Of a DNA stretch of 64,000 nucleotides, positions 7,193 through 16,600 are shown piece by piece. Under the pieces are notes generated by a model that searched no databases, was not told the origin of the DNA, and saw nothing but the letters and a program-made list of their open reading frames with translations. Each line of letters begins with the position of its first letter. The stretch's first letter is position 1. Origin of the DNA: JAVVUJ01 sp964582545. GTDB taxonomy: Bacteria; Bacillota; Clostridia; Peptostreptococcales; Anaerovoracaceae. Where the stretch lies: assembly GCA_964582545.1 (NCBI GenBank), contig CAZOSB010000006.1, positions 32,604 through 96,603 on the forward strand. The letters run 5' to 3'. Made by a program: the position numbers and the translations under genes.

Positions 7193-10100
7193 TGAACCCG
7201 AATTTTGACGGCGAAAAAACCGTACTTGAAGAGAGCACAGGGGCTTTTTCTGCCCTATATTCTCACAAAAAAGGCGGAGCAATTCTTGACACATATACGG
7301 TGGAAGAAGGCCCCATCGAAACAGGCGGTATGGGGCTTGTTTGGCGTGTTCATCACACAGGCTGGAACGTAGACCTTGCCATGAAACAACCCAGAGCGGA
7401 ATTTTTCACCACGGAAAAAAATAAAGAAATCTTTATAAATGAATGTACAAAATGGATTGACTTAGGTCTGCACCCCAACATCGTGTCCTGTTATTATGTC
7501 CGTGAAATCGGCGGTATCCCCACCATCTTTGCCGAGTGGATGGAGGGCGGAAGCCTTGCGGACTGGATTCGTGACGGCAGACTTTATGCAGGAACAGAGC
7601 AAGAACAGCAGGAGAGAATCCTTGATATTGCCATACAATTTGCCAGAGGGCTTCATTATGCCCATGAGCTAAAAGACGAAAACGGCGATAAAATAGGGCT
7701 TTTGCACCGGGACGTAAAGCCGGGAAATCTACTTTTTACAAAAGACGGCGAGGCTAAGGTATCGGACTTCGGGCTTGCACAAGCGAGAGCGCTTTTGACC
7801 ATGCCGGAGGGTAAAGTGGGAATACCCACCGAGTTTGCCGATTCGGAGCAAACTTTGTTTTTAGCGTCGCCCTTATTTACGCCTGTCTACTGCTCTATTG
7901 AGCAGATGGACGGCAAAAATTTAACACGGCAAACCGACATCTATTCATGGGCTGTGTCTGTGCTTGAGATGTATGTTGGTTCTCACCCCTGGGCAAGCGG
8001 TGTTGTGGCTGGGACGAATTGCCAGGGCTATTTTAATGAAACGCGTGTACCCATGCCGGAGCAGATGAAGGAGCTGCTTGCGGTATGCTTAGAAAGTGAA
8101 CCTGAAAACCGTTTGCGGGATTTTGGCGTGGTTTTGGAGCTACTTGCGGTTATTTATACGGCTGTAACTGGAAGCAATTACCCACGACCGGAGAGCAATG
8201 CGGCAAAAAACACGGCAGATTATCTAAACAACAAAGCCCTATCTTTTGTTGACCTTGGCATGTGTGATGAGGCGGAGAGGTGCTGGAAGCTTGCGCAAAA
8301 GGCTGACCCCAATAATACTTTTTGTGTATACAACCATAGCCTTTATTTGTGGCGAATGGGCATAATATCTGATGAGGAGGCTATTGGTTATCTAAAAACC
8401 AAAGCTAATTTTAACGGAAACGATTTTTGCTCCTGCCTTGCTTGGTTACATATTGAACGCGCTATGCCAGAAGAAGCTATCGAGGTTTTTTTAAAATCAA
8501 ATCAGTTCCCCAATAACAATCTGCTCAGCGAAGCAATATCCCGCATCTCAACCATAAAACGGATTACTTCGCCCTATACAGATGCACAATTTATCGCAAA
8601 CAATCAACTGCTGGCAGTTATCGATGGCAGCTTGCACATTTTGGATACAGTGACTGAGGAATTCGTAAAGGTAGATTACTTTCCGAAAGATTTAAAAATA
8701 ACCCATTTTCGATACAACGCAAACCGACAACGTATAGCTGGATATGTAAACGGTCAATTAAGATTTAACAATAACGCATTAAACTTTATTGGTTATGATA
8801 TTGTGGTATTTGATATCGAGGAAAAAATTACGACAAAGGTATATATTCCTCATCAGCTTGGTGACTTTGTTCATCAAAACTCTAAAAGTGATCATGAATT
8901 GGTGAGACCCAGTGAAAAAACTTCTCTATTGGATGTTTATTTTTCCGAGGAAACAAACCAGCTTTGTGCCTTGGTACAACATTCTTATCACAGCATGCGT
9001 GACCAAATTACCTATACCCAAAATTATTTTCATTGCTGGGATGCGCAAACCCTTGAATATCTTGAGGGAAAGATATTCGAAGATTCCGATATATCAATTC
9101 GCCCTACCCCGGAAAGGCTTGAAAATCCTTTTTATAAAGTATGCAAAAATAAGCTTTTATGTATTGATAGCAACCGTTGTTTGTGTACATTTGACGGTTC
9201 AATACTTTCTATCAGTCCGGACGGCGCATTGGCTTTGGTGAGTGAAGGCATGTCTTACTATGGCGTCTATGCTAAACAATCTAACCAGATCTTAGTTAGA
9301 TTACTGCGCGATTTGCCTCCTGCGCCATATATGGTTTCAAAAATTGCCCCTTTGGGGGATATACGCAATATGGAAGAGCAAAGCCGTAGGCATGAGCAAA
9401 CTTTTTTCAAAAGCATGGAAAACACAGATATACCTAAAGCACTACAAGCCTTTTATGACTATCGTTCAATTTTTGACAATAAATTTAGCCCATTATCAAC
9501 CGAGATGGAATGTGCGATAGGTCGGTACTGCAGAAAGGTAAGCGTTTATAGTATATCCCCTGCATCACCTATTAAGCAACCTAAATGCGCAGAGATATTT
9601 GATTTGCACAAAATGACTCCTCTAACGATTAATCGAAAGTTGCAAAAAAAATGGGAGAAGTTTAAAAAGCTAAAAGAGCGCTATCAGTTTACGATTAAGT
9701 GGGATGTATTGTCAAAGCGTCAACCCTTTGCCCTCTCGAACATTTTGGCGGCTGATGGAATTTATGAAGTATACGCTGTGCAAGGATTAAAGAAAATATC
9801 GGACGATGAAAAATGGGTGCTTATTGTAGATCAAGACCAAGCTGTAGGGATCATCCGTGAAGATGCTCACGGGTTTTGGTTGTGTCGTGATGTGCAAGGT
9901 TATATGTTTATTGCTCCTTTTTGGGGTGAGTATGCAACAAACACTGCGTTGCGAAATTCACAAGCCGAAACAACCGAAGTATTGGAGAAGAGCACAAGCT
10001 TTTCCAATGTTTTTCGCCTCGTGGGTTTTTCGCCTGATTCACAGTTTGTGGCATTGTTTTCGGTTACAGATATACATAGCGAAACGGGAATTCTGATGTT

Positions 10101-10458
10101 AGCCAATCTTAAAAAACCTGATGAGCAGAAAATAATAGAAAAGGTTGTGTGGAAAGGATATCGTTTTTCTGAAGACGGCAGATATATTTGTGCAGATGAT
10201 TTTACACTTTGTTGGCAGATTAGCTATAACTATGAATTCCCCGGTTTTACCGACTGGGACGAAGACGCTCTACCCTATCTTGAAGCCTTTCTTCACCGCT
10301 GCCCAAATTGGACGGACATTGATTTTGAAAAGTTTATAACCGAGTTGCAAAATAGGGATATGGGCTACATTCGCCCTGAGGGTGTGCGGGCGAAGCTTTC
10401 GGAATTGACACAGAAAAAGAAAAAAGGCTTTTGGAGCATTTTCGGCAATAAGAATTAA
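7192..10458 (+). CDS. Ser/Thr kinase with TPR-like and beta-propeller-like C-terminal region
   Basis: A 1088-residue protein. The ATG at 7192 overlaps the previous stop, and SD GAGGTG supports it. Kinase domain (about 35-330): TGGMGLVW loop (44-51), Lys65, HRDVKPGN (172-179), DFG (192-194), then a Tyr-Cys-Ser-Ile-Glu-Gln segment standing in for APE. Residues about 340-460 look like TPR repeats (NNKALSFVDLGMCDEAERCW). The remaining roughly 600 residues carry repeated beta-strand/turn patterns (LLAVIDGSLHILD, QFVALFSVTD, GRYICADD) that suggest a degenerate WD40-like propeller. The N-terminal GEKTVLEES (residues 7-15) resembles FHA-binding threonine motifs, so the neighbouring FHA-kinase may phosphorylate and dock on Thr10 (inference). 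Confidence 0.85.
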   Translation: MNPNFDGEKTVLEESTGAFSALYSHKKGGAILDTYTVEEGPIETGGMGLVWRVHHTGWNVDLAMKQPRAEFFTTEKNKEIFINECTKWIDLGLHPNIVSCYYVREIGGIPTIFAEWMEGGSLADWIRDGRLYAGTEQEQQERILDIAIQFARGLHYAHELKDENGDKIGLLHRDVKPGNLLFTKDGEAKVSDFGLAQARALLTMPEGKVGIPTEFADSEQTLFLASPLFTPVYCSIEQMDGKNLTRQTDIYSWAVSVLEMYVGSHPWASGVVAGTNCQGYFNETRVPMPEQMKELLAVCLESEPENRLRDFGVVLELLAVIYTAVTGSNYPRPESNAAKNTADYLNNKALSFVDLGMCDEAERCWKLAQKADPNNTFCVYNHSLYLWRMGIISDEEAIGYLKTKANFNGNDFCSCLAWLHIERAMPEEAIEVFLKSNQFPNNNLLSEAISRISTIKRITSPYTDAQFIANNQLLAVIDGSLHILDTVTEEFVKVDYFPKDLKITHFRYNANRQRIAGYVNGQLRFNNNALNFIGYDIVVFDIEEKITTKVYIPHQLGDFVHQNSKSDHELVRPSEKTSLLDVYFSEETNQLCALVQHSYHSMRDQITYTQNYFHCWDAQTLEYLEGKIFEDSDISIRPTPERLENPFYKVCKNKLLCIDSNRCLCTFDGSILSISPDGALALVSEGMSYYGVYAKQSNQILVRLLRDLPPAPYMVSKIAPLGDIRNMEEQSRRHEQTFFKSMENTDIPKALQAFYDYRSIFDNKFSPLSTEMECAIGRYCRKVSVYSISPASPIKQPKCAEIFDLHKMTPLTINRKLQKKWEKFKKLKERYQFTIKWDVLSKRQPFALSNILAADGIYEVYAVQGLKKISDDEKWVLIVDQDQAVGIIREDAHGFWLCRDVQGYMFIAPFWGEYATNTALRNSQAETTEVLEKSTSFSNVFRLVGFSPDSQFVALFSVTDIHSETGILMLANLKKPDEQKIIEKVVWKGYRFSEDGRYICADDFTLCWQISYNYEFPGFTDWDEDALPYLEAFLHRCPNWTDIDFEKFITELQNRDMGYIRPEGVRAKLSELTQKKKKGFWSIFGNKN

Positions 10459-10466
10459 CTCCGACC

Positions 10467-10510
10467 TGCAACTTTGCTTAGAAAACCCCTTCCCCTCTAT
10501 GTGCTACACT
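10467..10510 (+). promoter_or_regulatory. Regulon promoter E (upstream of HD hydrolase gene)
   Basis: TGCAACTTTGCTTAGAAAA starts at 10467 (one mismatch to the consensus) and TACACT is at 10505-10510, an offset of 38 nt. It starts 9 nt after the kinase stop codon, so the HD gene has its own promoter. Confidence 0.55.
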
Positions 10511-10538
10511 ATTCTCATAACGCATAGAGAGGAGGGGT
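10485..10538 (+). promoter_or_regulatory. Hairpin that would bury the ribosome binding site of the HD gene
   Basis: ACCCCTTCCCCTCTATG (10485-10501) can pair with CATAGAGAGGAGGGGT (10523-10538), with one bulge. The 3' arm contains the SD of the HD gene (GAGGAGGGG). The -10 box of promoter E lies between the arms, so only transcripts reading through from the kinase genes contain both arms. Those from promoter E would have a free SD. Confidence 0.5.
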
Positions 10539-10543
10539 CACAC

Positions 10544-11188
10544 ATGGAGCAAGGTTCAAGACTATTTTTAGAGCGCAGGATATCACTGCTTTATGGTGCG
10601 GAATCGGCAGCTATGAAAGCGTTTGACATTGTGCAGGAAGAGATGTGTGCCGAAAGGGGCTTTGTCCGCTTTGACGGCAGCGATTATTATATGCACTGCA
10701 TAGATGTGGCAAACTTCCTCGTCTCTTATGGCATTACAAATCAAAATGCCGTAACGGCTGCACTTTTGCACGACATGGTAGAGGATGTGCCAGGTTTTAC
10801 AGTAGAATCAATTTCAGAGCAATTTGGTGTGCGTGTTGCCGAAATGGTTCGTCTTGTCAGTAAAAAACGATATTTAGATTACAAGGATGATGCTGTTTTG
10901 AGAGAGTATCTTGAAGACATTTCAAAGGACATTCATGCCGCCGCTATAAAAACCGCGGACAGAATGCACAATATGTGTACGCTACAGGGCGTAGACCTTT
11001 GCAAGCGCTATCAAAAAGCAGTGGAAACCGAGCAGTATTTTGTACCGTTTTTCAAGCTTTGCCGGGAGCGGTATCCACGGTATGAAAGCTTGTTTCATGC
11101 GGCAAAGACGCAGATATTGCCGCAAATTTATGAGATTAAGGCGCATTATCACGATTATTGCGAGCTTATGGATTTGAAAAAAATGTAA
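10544..11188 (+). CDS. SpoT-like HD-domain hydrolase (small alarmone hydrolase-like)
   Basis: A 214-residue stand-alone HD domain. Metal-ligand positions are visible: His51 (MHCIDVA), His76-Asp77 (ALLHDMVED) and Asp139 (IKTADRMHN). The HDxVED and KxADRxHN signatures are those of the (p)ppGpp hydrolase domain of RelA/SpoT and of small alarmone hydrolases; no synthetase or TGS/ACT domain follows. It could degrade (p)ppGpp or a related nucleotide, but substrate specificity cannot be read from sequence. I chose the ATG at 10544 because the SD GAGGAGGGG precedes it; an upstream in-frame ATG at 10499 overlaps the promoter. A terminator follows, so it is a single-gene unit within the shared regulon. 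Confidence 0.8.
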   Translation: MEQGSRLFLERRISLLYGAESAAMKAFDIVQEEMCAERGFVRFDGSDYYMHCIDVANFLVSYGITNQNAVTAALLHDMVEDVPGFTVESISEQFGVRVAEMVRLVSKKRYLDYKDDAVLREYLEDISKDIHAAAIKTADRMHNMCTLQGVDLCKRYQKAVETEQYFVPFFKLCRERYPRYESLFHAAKTQILPQIYEIKAHYHDYCELMDLKKM

Positions 11189-11216
11189 GCACTCTATATT
11201 AACGTACCGCCTTTGG

Positions 11217-11254
11217 GCAGCACTCCACAAGTTAAAGTGGGGTGCTGCTTTTTT
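11217..11254 (+). terminator. Intrinsic terminator after HD hydrolase gene
   Basis: GCAGCACTCCAC (11217-11228) pairs with GTGGGGTGCTGC (11237-11248) with one mismatch and is followed by six T residues. It ends 4 nt before promoter F. Confidence 0.85.
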
Positions 11255-11257
11255 ATT

Positions 11258-11300
11258 TGAAACTTTGCTTAGAAAAACGGCGAGATAGAGCTTTTATAAT
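11258..11300 (+). promoter_or_regulatory. Regulon promoter F (upstream of lipoprotein/surface-protein operon)
   Basis: TGAAACTTTGCTTAGAAAA starts at 11258 and TATAAT is at 11295-11300, an offset of 37 nt. It is the best match to the consensus of the six sites. Confidence 0.7.
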
Positions 11301-11330
11301 AAGGATACTTAGAGTGAAGGAGGAGTTTCT

Positions 11331-13235
11331 ATGAAAATGAAGATATATGGGACGGCAGTCATACTGCTGTGTCTATTTTCCCTCATCGCTTGCGTCAATG
11401 CGCAGGAGATAGCGGCCAATACCCCGAGTCAAAGCCAAACACCCTCGCAGACTTCAGTGGTCGCAGAAAAGCCTAAAAATAAGCTACCTGACTTAGCAAA
11501 AAAGGAACAAATGGCGCTATCATACCTTGAAAACCGTTTAAATGAAAACAGCGAATTTGTCTATGTCTACTCCGATTATGCTGCCATAAGCAACAACTTT
11601 ACACAAAAGGCGAAAATCGGCAGCGGCACTGCAAGCTTCGTCGATGATATGGACGAAAATGTGGGTGGTGCATACAACGGTTCAAGCGCTATTGCCTGCC
11701 GGGTTAATACGAACGCATTAAACTGGGGCGGTTGGATGTTTCTAAACGGTTACCTGTCAAAAGGCGAAACCGTACCACGGCTAAACTTCGGCGAGGTGCC
11801 AAACGCTGGGTTTGACTTAACCGGTGCTACCAAACTCACCTTTATGGCAAAGGGTGAGAAGGGCGGCGAAATCGTTGAGTTTTTCACGGCTGGGCTTGGG
11901 TATGACGGTGAATACGGCAAGAAAATAGCTCCTTATCCCGATAGCACCACAAAACGAAATCTTTTCGTCAAGCTCACAAAGGATTGGAAAAAGTACACGA
12001 TTGATCTTGATAGTGCTAACTTATCGAGCATCGGTTGTGGATTTGGTTTTGTGGTGAGTGGAGCGAATAGGCAAGGTGAAACGCTGTTTTATCTTGATGA
12101 AATTCGCTTTGAGGGCATCATTGCCGCCGCGAAAAACACACCACGTTTTATTCAGTCTTACGAAATTAATACAAGGGAAAACCCAAAGGGTGTTTATATC
12201 CAAAATGCGGCGTTTTCCTACGACAATGCACTGGTGGCCATGGCGTATATTGCAACAGGCAAAAAAGATGAAGCAAAGCTCATTCTCGATTCCTTTATAT
12301 ATGCCGTTGCAAACGACCGTTACAAGCCCGATCGTTTACGTAACGCCTATGCCTACGGAAACATTACACCCTTTCCGGGCTGGGAAAGCGGCACACGTTT
12401 ACCCGGTTGGTATGATGCGGACGAGAAATTCTACTTTGAAGACCAATACCAAGTGGGCACAAACGTGGGCAATAGCTCTTATGTGGCACTTGCGCTACTT
12501 CAGTATCACAAAGCATATGGCGGTGAGGAATACCTAACCCTTGCCAAAACACTGATGGACTGGGTTTTGACCAGAGAAGACAAAACTCCTGGCTTCACCG
12601 GCGGATATGACGGCTGGCCGGAAACAGGCGAAGTTACCGAACATACCTATAAATCCATTGAGCATAACATTGACGCTTATGCGGCTTTTAAGCAGATCTA
12701 TGCTGTTACAGGCGAGCAAAAGTATAAAATTGCCGCTGACAATGCACTCCAGTTTATCAAGTCTATGTATGATCCCACCGCAAAAGTGTTTTACACCGGC
12801 ACGCAGGCAGACGGTGTAACCCCGAACAAAGAAAACATCGTATTGGATGCACAGGTTTGGTGTGCGTTGGTCCTGGGTAAGGACTTTGCGCCATACCTCC
12901 CCGCTTTGGAACGTGCCATTGCTATGCAAACACCTGATGGCGGCTTCCCTTTCCATGAAGCCAACACAAACGGAGGTTACTGGCTGGAGGGAACGGCGTT
13001 CACTGCGCTCGCTCTAAAGCAGTTTGGTTACGATGCACCTGCGCGAAAAGCCTTTAAGGCATTAGTATCAAAGCAGTTGGAAACAGGCGGATTCCCTGCA
13101 GCCACAGTAAAAGAGCTGACAACCGGATTTACCTTGTTTACCGGCGACCCATGGGTTTACAGCGACAGCCCCCACATTGCGCCGACAGCATGGTCTGTGA
13201 TGGCAGTCCGCGGTTTTAACCCCTATCAATTTTAA
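11331..13235 (+). CDS. Secreted lipoprotein with CBM-like and alpha/alpha-barrel-like domains
   Basis: A 634-residue protein with a lipoprotein signal (residues 1-21, LIAC lipobox) and a Ser/Gln/Thr-rich linker. Residues about 85-265 look like a jelly-roll carbohydrate-binding module (LTFMAKGEKGGEIVEF, WKKYTIDL, FYLDEIRFEG). Residues about 270-634 contain helical-hairpin repeats with aromatic and acidic residues (SYDNALVAMAYIATGK, DGWPE, IEHNIDAYAAF, TPDGGFPFHEA, APTAWSVMAVRG), as in (alpha/alpha)6 glycosidase or epimerase folds. It probably binds or cleaves a polysaccharide at the cell surface; substrate and catalytic residues are not assignable. It is the first gene of an operon with the HEAT-like protein (15-nt gap) and the SLH protein (26-nt gap). 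Confidence 0.75.
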   Translation: MKMKIYGTAVILLCLFSLIACVNAQEIAANTPSQSQTPSQTSVVAEKPKNKLPDLAKKEQMALSYLENRLNENSEFVYVYSDYAAISNNFTQKAKIGSGTASFVDDMDENVGGAYNGSSAIACRVNTNALNWGGWMFLNGYLSKGETVPRLNFGEVPNAGFDLTGATKLTFMAKGEKGGEIVEFFTAGLGYDGEYGKKIAPYPDSTTKRNLFVKLTKDWKKYTIDLDSANLSSIGCGFGFVVSGANRQGETLFYLDEIRFEGIIAAAKNTPRFIQSYEINTRENPKGVYIQNAAFSYDNALVAMAYIATGKKDEAKLILDSFIYAVANDRYKPDRLRNAYAYGNITPFPGWESGTRLPGWYDADEKFYFEDQYQVGTNVGNSSYVALALLQYHKAYGGEEYLTLAKTLMDWVLTREDKTPGFTGGYDGWPETGEVTEHTYKSIEHNIDAYAAFKQIYAVTGEQKYKIAADNALQFIKSMYDPTAKVFYTGTQADGVTPNKENIVLDAQVWCALVLGKDFAPYLPALERAIAMQTPDGGFPFHEANTNGGYWLEGTAFTALALKQFGYDAPARKAFKALVSKQLETGGFPAATVKELTTGFTLFTGDPWVYSDSPHIAPTAWSVMAVRGFNPYQF

Positions 13236-13250
13236 CAGGAGGACAACAAG

Positions 13251-13583
13251 ATGTTTTACAGTAAACCTGAAGGCAACTGGAGAAGCTGGGACCCCGAAAC
13301 CGCCATGCGTGGTGTTCGTAATGACATGACACGGCAAGAACTTTTTGAGGTTGTTTACGGCGCAAAATGCGGAGCCGCACGAAGAATCGCTTTAGCACAC
13401 CTTGATGATCAAAACTTGTTTGAGACATTTGTTTTTTGCGATCCCGACCCCATGGTTCGCAGAGGGATTGCGCGTAAGCTTCTTAACAAAGCGATTCTAA
13501 AGCGTGTAGAGGAAGAAGATAAAAATTCTTCTGTACGGGAAGCGGCTGTTTGGCGTTTAGATAAATTGGAAACGGCAGAATAA
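13251..13583 (+). CDS. Small HEAT-like repeat protein
   Basis: A 110-residue protein with SD ACAGGAGG. Two or three degenerate helical repeats (ARRIALAHLDD, MVRRGIARKLLNK, SVREAAVWRLDKLE) with conserved Asp/Arg spacing resemble HEAT or PBS-lyase repeats, which mediate protein contacts. There is no signal peptide, so it stays in the cytoplasm although it lies between two exported-protein genes. It could be a binding partner of the kinases, but that is a guess from context. The family is not certain. Confidence 0.65.
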   Translation: MFYSKPEGNWRSWDPETAMRGVRNDMTRQELFEVVYGAKCGAARRIALAHLDDQNLFETFVFCDPDPMVRRGIARKLLNKAILKRVEEEDKNSSVREAAVWRLDKLETAE

Positions 13584-13609
13584 CCAAAAATGTTAATAAG
13601 GAGGAATTT

Positions 13610-16600
13610 ATGATGAAAAACTATGCGAAACGGATAATAGCGCTTATTCTCAGTATTACTATGCTTTTTACAATGTCATCGCTGACAGTGTTTTCAGAGG
13701 GCGGCGAGCAGACCGATGAAATAAGCATCGAACAATATGAAGAAGATGCATTGAATGTAGGTGACGAGCCTAACGAGCTAACTTTGGACCAATCTGATGT
13801 CGAAGAAACGCAGCCGACGGATGTATCAGAGTCATTGACAGCATTAACGCCAATGAATGTTGCACTACCGCCGGATTACGACGAAAGTCTGTATCTTAAA
13901 ATTACAGGGCAATTATTTGAGGAAGTGGGTGCTAACTATTTCCCACCGCCCGAAGATAGAATTGGTGTTGCTGATGCTGAAGTAACCTTTGTCATCAACG
14001 CTGAGCAGATTGGCCAGCCTATCTTAACGGATGAAAACGGATATTTTGAGATATATGTGCTAAAGACGTTAATCGACTTGGAAGACGAAACCACAAGGGT
14101 TCACTTTCAGCCTATTAAGCGTGGATATTCTAATGTTGGGTGTAGTGTTCATGTTTCGGATTTAGTTCGCGAAGGTTTTCACTGGGATATGCCTATACGA
14201 AAGGGTGGTGTCATTAGTGGTACATTCTCATCAGGGCATTTGCCTGCCGCAGACAATGGATACCGCTTTAAATATATCTATGTATATCAGAAAGTGTTTG
14301 ATGAATGGCGAAAAACAACGGCAACAAAGCTTGTAACGGAATGGTTTGACGACTATGAGTTTGCCTATCTTGAGCCCGGCGAATATAAGATTGGGTTTGC
14401 CGATGTAGATTCTTTTGACTTTGGAGCGGACGATTGCTTTCAGTTTTATAACGGTGCGCTTATTTTAGATAACGCAGAGGTCATTGTAGTTGAAGCGGGT
14501 GACGAAATCAGCGGAATAAACAGCGTCACTTGGGACGGCGACCGCGACCACGCCAGTGAAGATAGCATTCTGCCATATATAGTTGAATTTGCACCGAGCG
14601 GTGTGGATAAACCGAGCAGCGGCAACGTGGTAGTTACTTTCAACGAAGAAATGCAATCAGCTCCCGGAACGATTGTTTTAAGTGCAGTCGGTGACGAGAA
14701 AACAATGGCCACCGGCTCGTGGTCGGAGGGCAAGGTTTACACCTCATCATTTTCCGATCTTCATGCGGGTAGGCTTTACACTGCCACTATTTCCGGCTTT
14801 AAGGATATTGCTGGAAACATAATGAGGGCAGACAGCACTCACAAATTTGCCATTGAGGGCGGTCAAATACAGCGAGAACTGACTGTTGCAAGCGGCATCT
14901 CTGTTGCGGGGCAAATTACTCCCGATGCAGCTTTGGACAGTGTGCCCGGTGCTGTTCACGCACAGGGCGCAGACGAGGCGTGTGATGCCATCCACCATGC
15001 AGAGGGGCAAGGGTTACTGCTTGCCATGCACGATATTACCGTTTCCGGCGGTAGCTTTACCGGACCGCTTACCATCACTATGCCAATTCCACCGCAGTAC
15101 AACGGCAGAACGGTTTCCGTTTTGCACTGTAAAAACGGCATACTCGAAACACTCACTGCCGTTGTGATAAACGGTAAGGTAACATTTCAGCTTGATTCGC
15201 TTTCACCGATTGGGGTTGTGCTTCCGGCGGGATTGCCAAACGGTTCTGACCCCATTGCATTTACTGACGGCAATTTCAAGACCGCACTGCTCCAAATTGC
15301 AGGGATAGATGCAAACAGCGACGGCAAAATCTCCTACGATGAAGCGGCGGCGGTGACAGAGCTTGATGTTAGGGGTAAGGAAATATCGGATTTATCAGAG
15401 ATTGTATATTTTACAGCCTTGCAAACTTTGATTTGCAGGTACAATGAGCTGGAAACACTCGATGTATCAACTCTAAGCCAGCTCGTAAAGCTTGACTGCG
15501 ACAATAACATGCTTACCTCTTTAACTGTTACAGGGCTTACAGAGCTTGACACTCTATTTTGCGGAGACAACCGCTTGCAGTCTATCGATGTTTCGGGGCT
15601 TACCAAGCTGCGGCTTTTTGCCTGCTTCAACAACAGGCTTTCCACCATTGACATGAGCGGGCTTAATATGCTCGACGCATTTCAGTGTAACGATAACCTT
15701 TTTACAACTCTTGATCTAACAGAGCTTACATCGCTTACAAGGCTATACTGCAAAAATAATTATTTGCCAAGCACCTCAGCGCTTATCGGATATAACGCTG
15801 CGCTTACCACTATTTTAGATTTCGAGCCACAAAATATTGGAAAACCCTCTGCGCCGACAAATCTTAGAACCATTGCGGAAAGCGGCAAAGTAACACTCAT
15901 GTGGGATATGCCAGACGCTGATGGCGGAAGTGCCGTCACAGGGTACGAGGTGTGTTTCAATCCAACTAATGACGAATTTAATTGGGTTCCGGTGGCGAGC
16001 GGCACTAGCTTTACATTTACAGGGCTTACAAACGGCTCAATGGCGGCGTTCCTTGTTAGAGCGATAAACGAGAACGGCGCTGGGCTTTATTCTTTTATCG
16101 TTGATTCCGCCGTTGCTACAAGTGTTGCAAGCGCCGTCGTGACAGTGGTCTATTCCCACCAGTACACCGGCAGTCCGATTGAGCCGAGCGGTACAGGCTT
16201 GAAGGTGGATTTAGACGGTGTCAGGCTGACGGAGAATGTCGATTATACTCTTACCTACGAAAATAATACCAATGCCTCGACTTCGGGTGCGGTGGTAATC
16301 GTCACCGGTAAAGGTCTCTATGCAGGAGAAGTAAGAAAAAATTTTGGAATCCAAAAAGCGGCGCAAGCTGCTCCGGCAGCACCCACACTTGGCACTAAAA
16401 CAGCAACCAAAGTGGTATTAAACTGGCCTGACAGCAATTTAAATTTCCGCAGGGGCGAAAACGGAACTTGGTATTATGGGGCGACTTTCATAAATCTTGA
16501 GCCCAATACTACCTATACTTTTTACGCAATGTTAGGTGAAACGGTAAATTATCTACCCTCACTACCCAGTTTGCCCCTCACTGTCACCACCGATAAAGCG

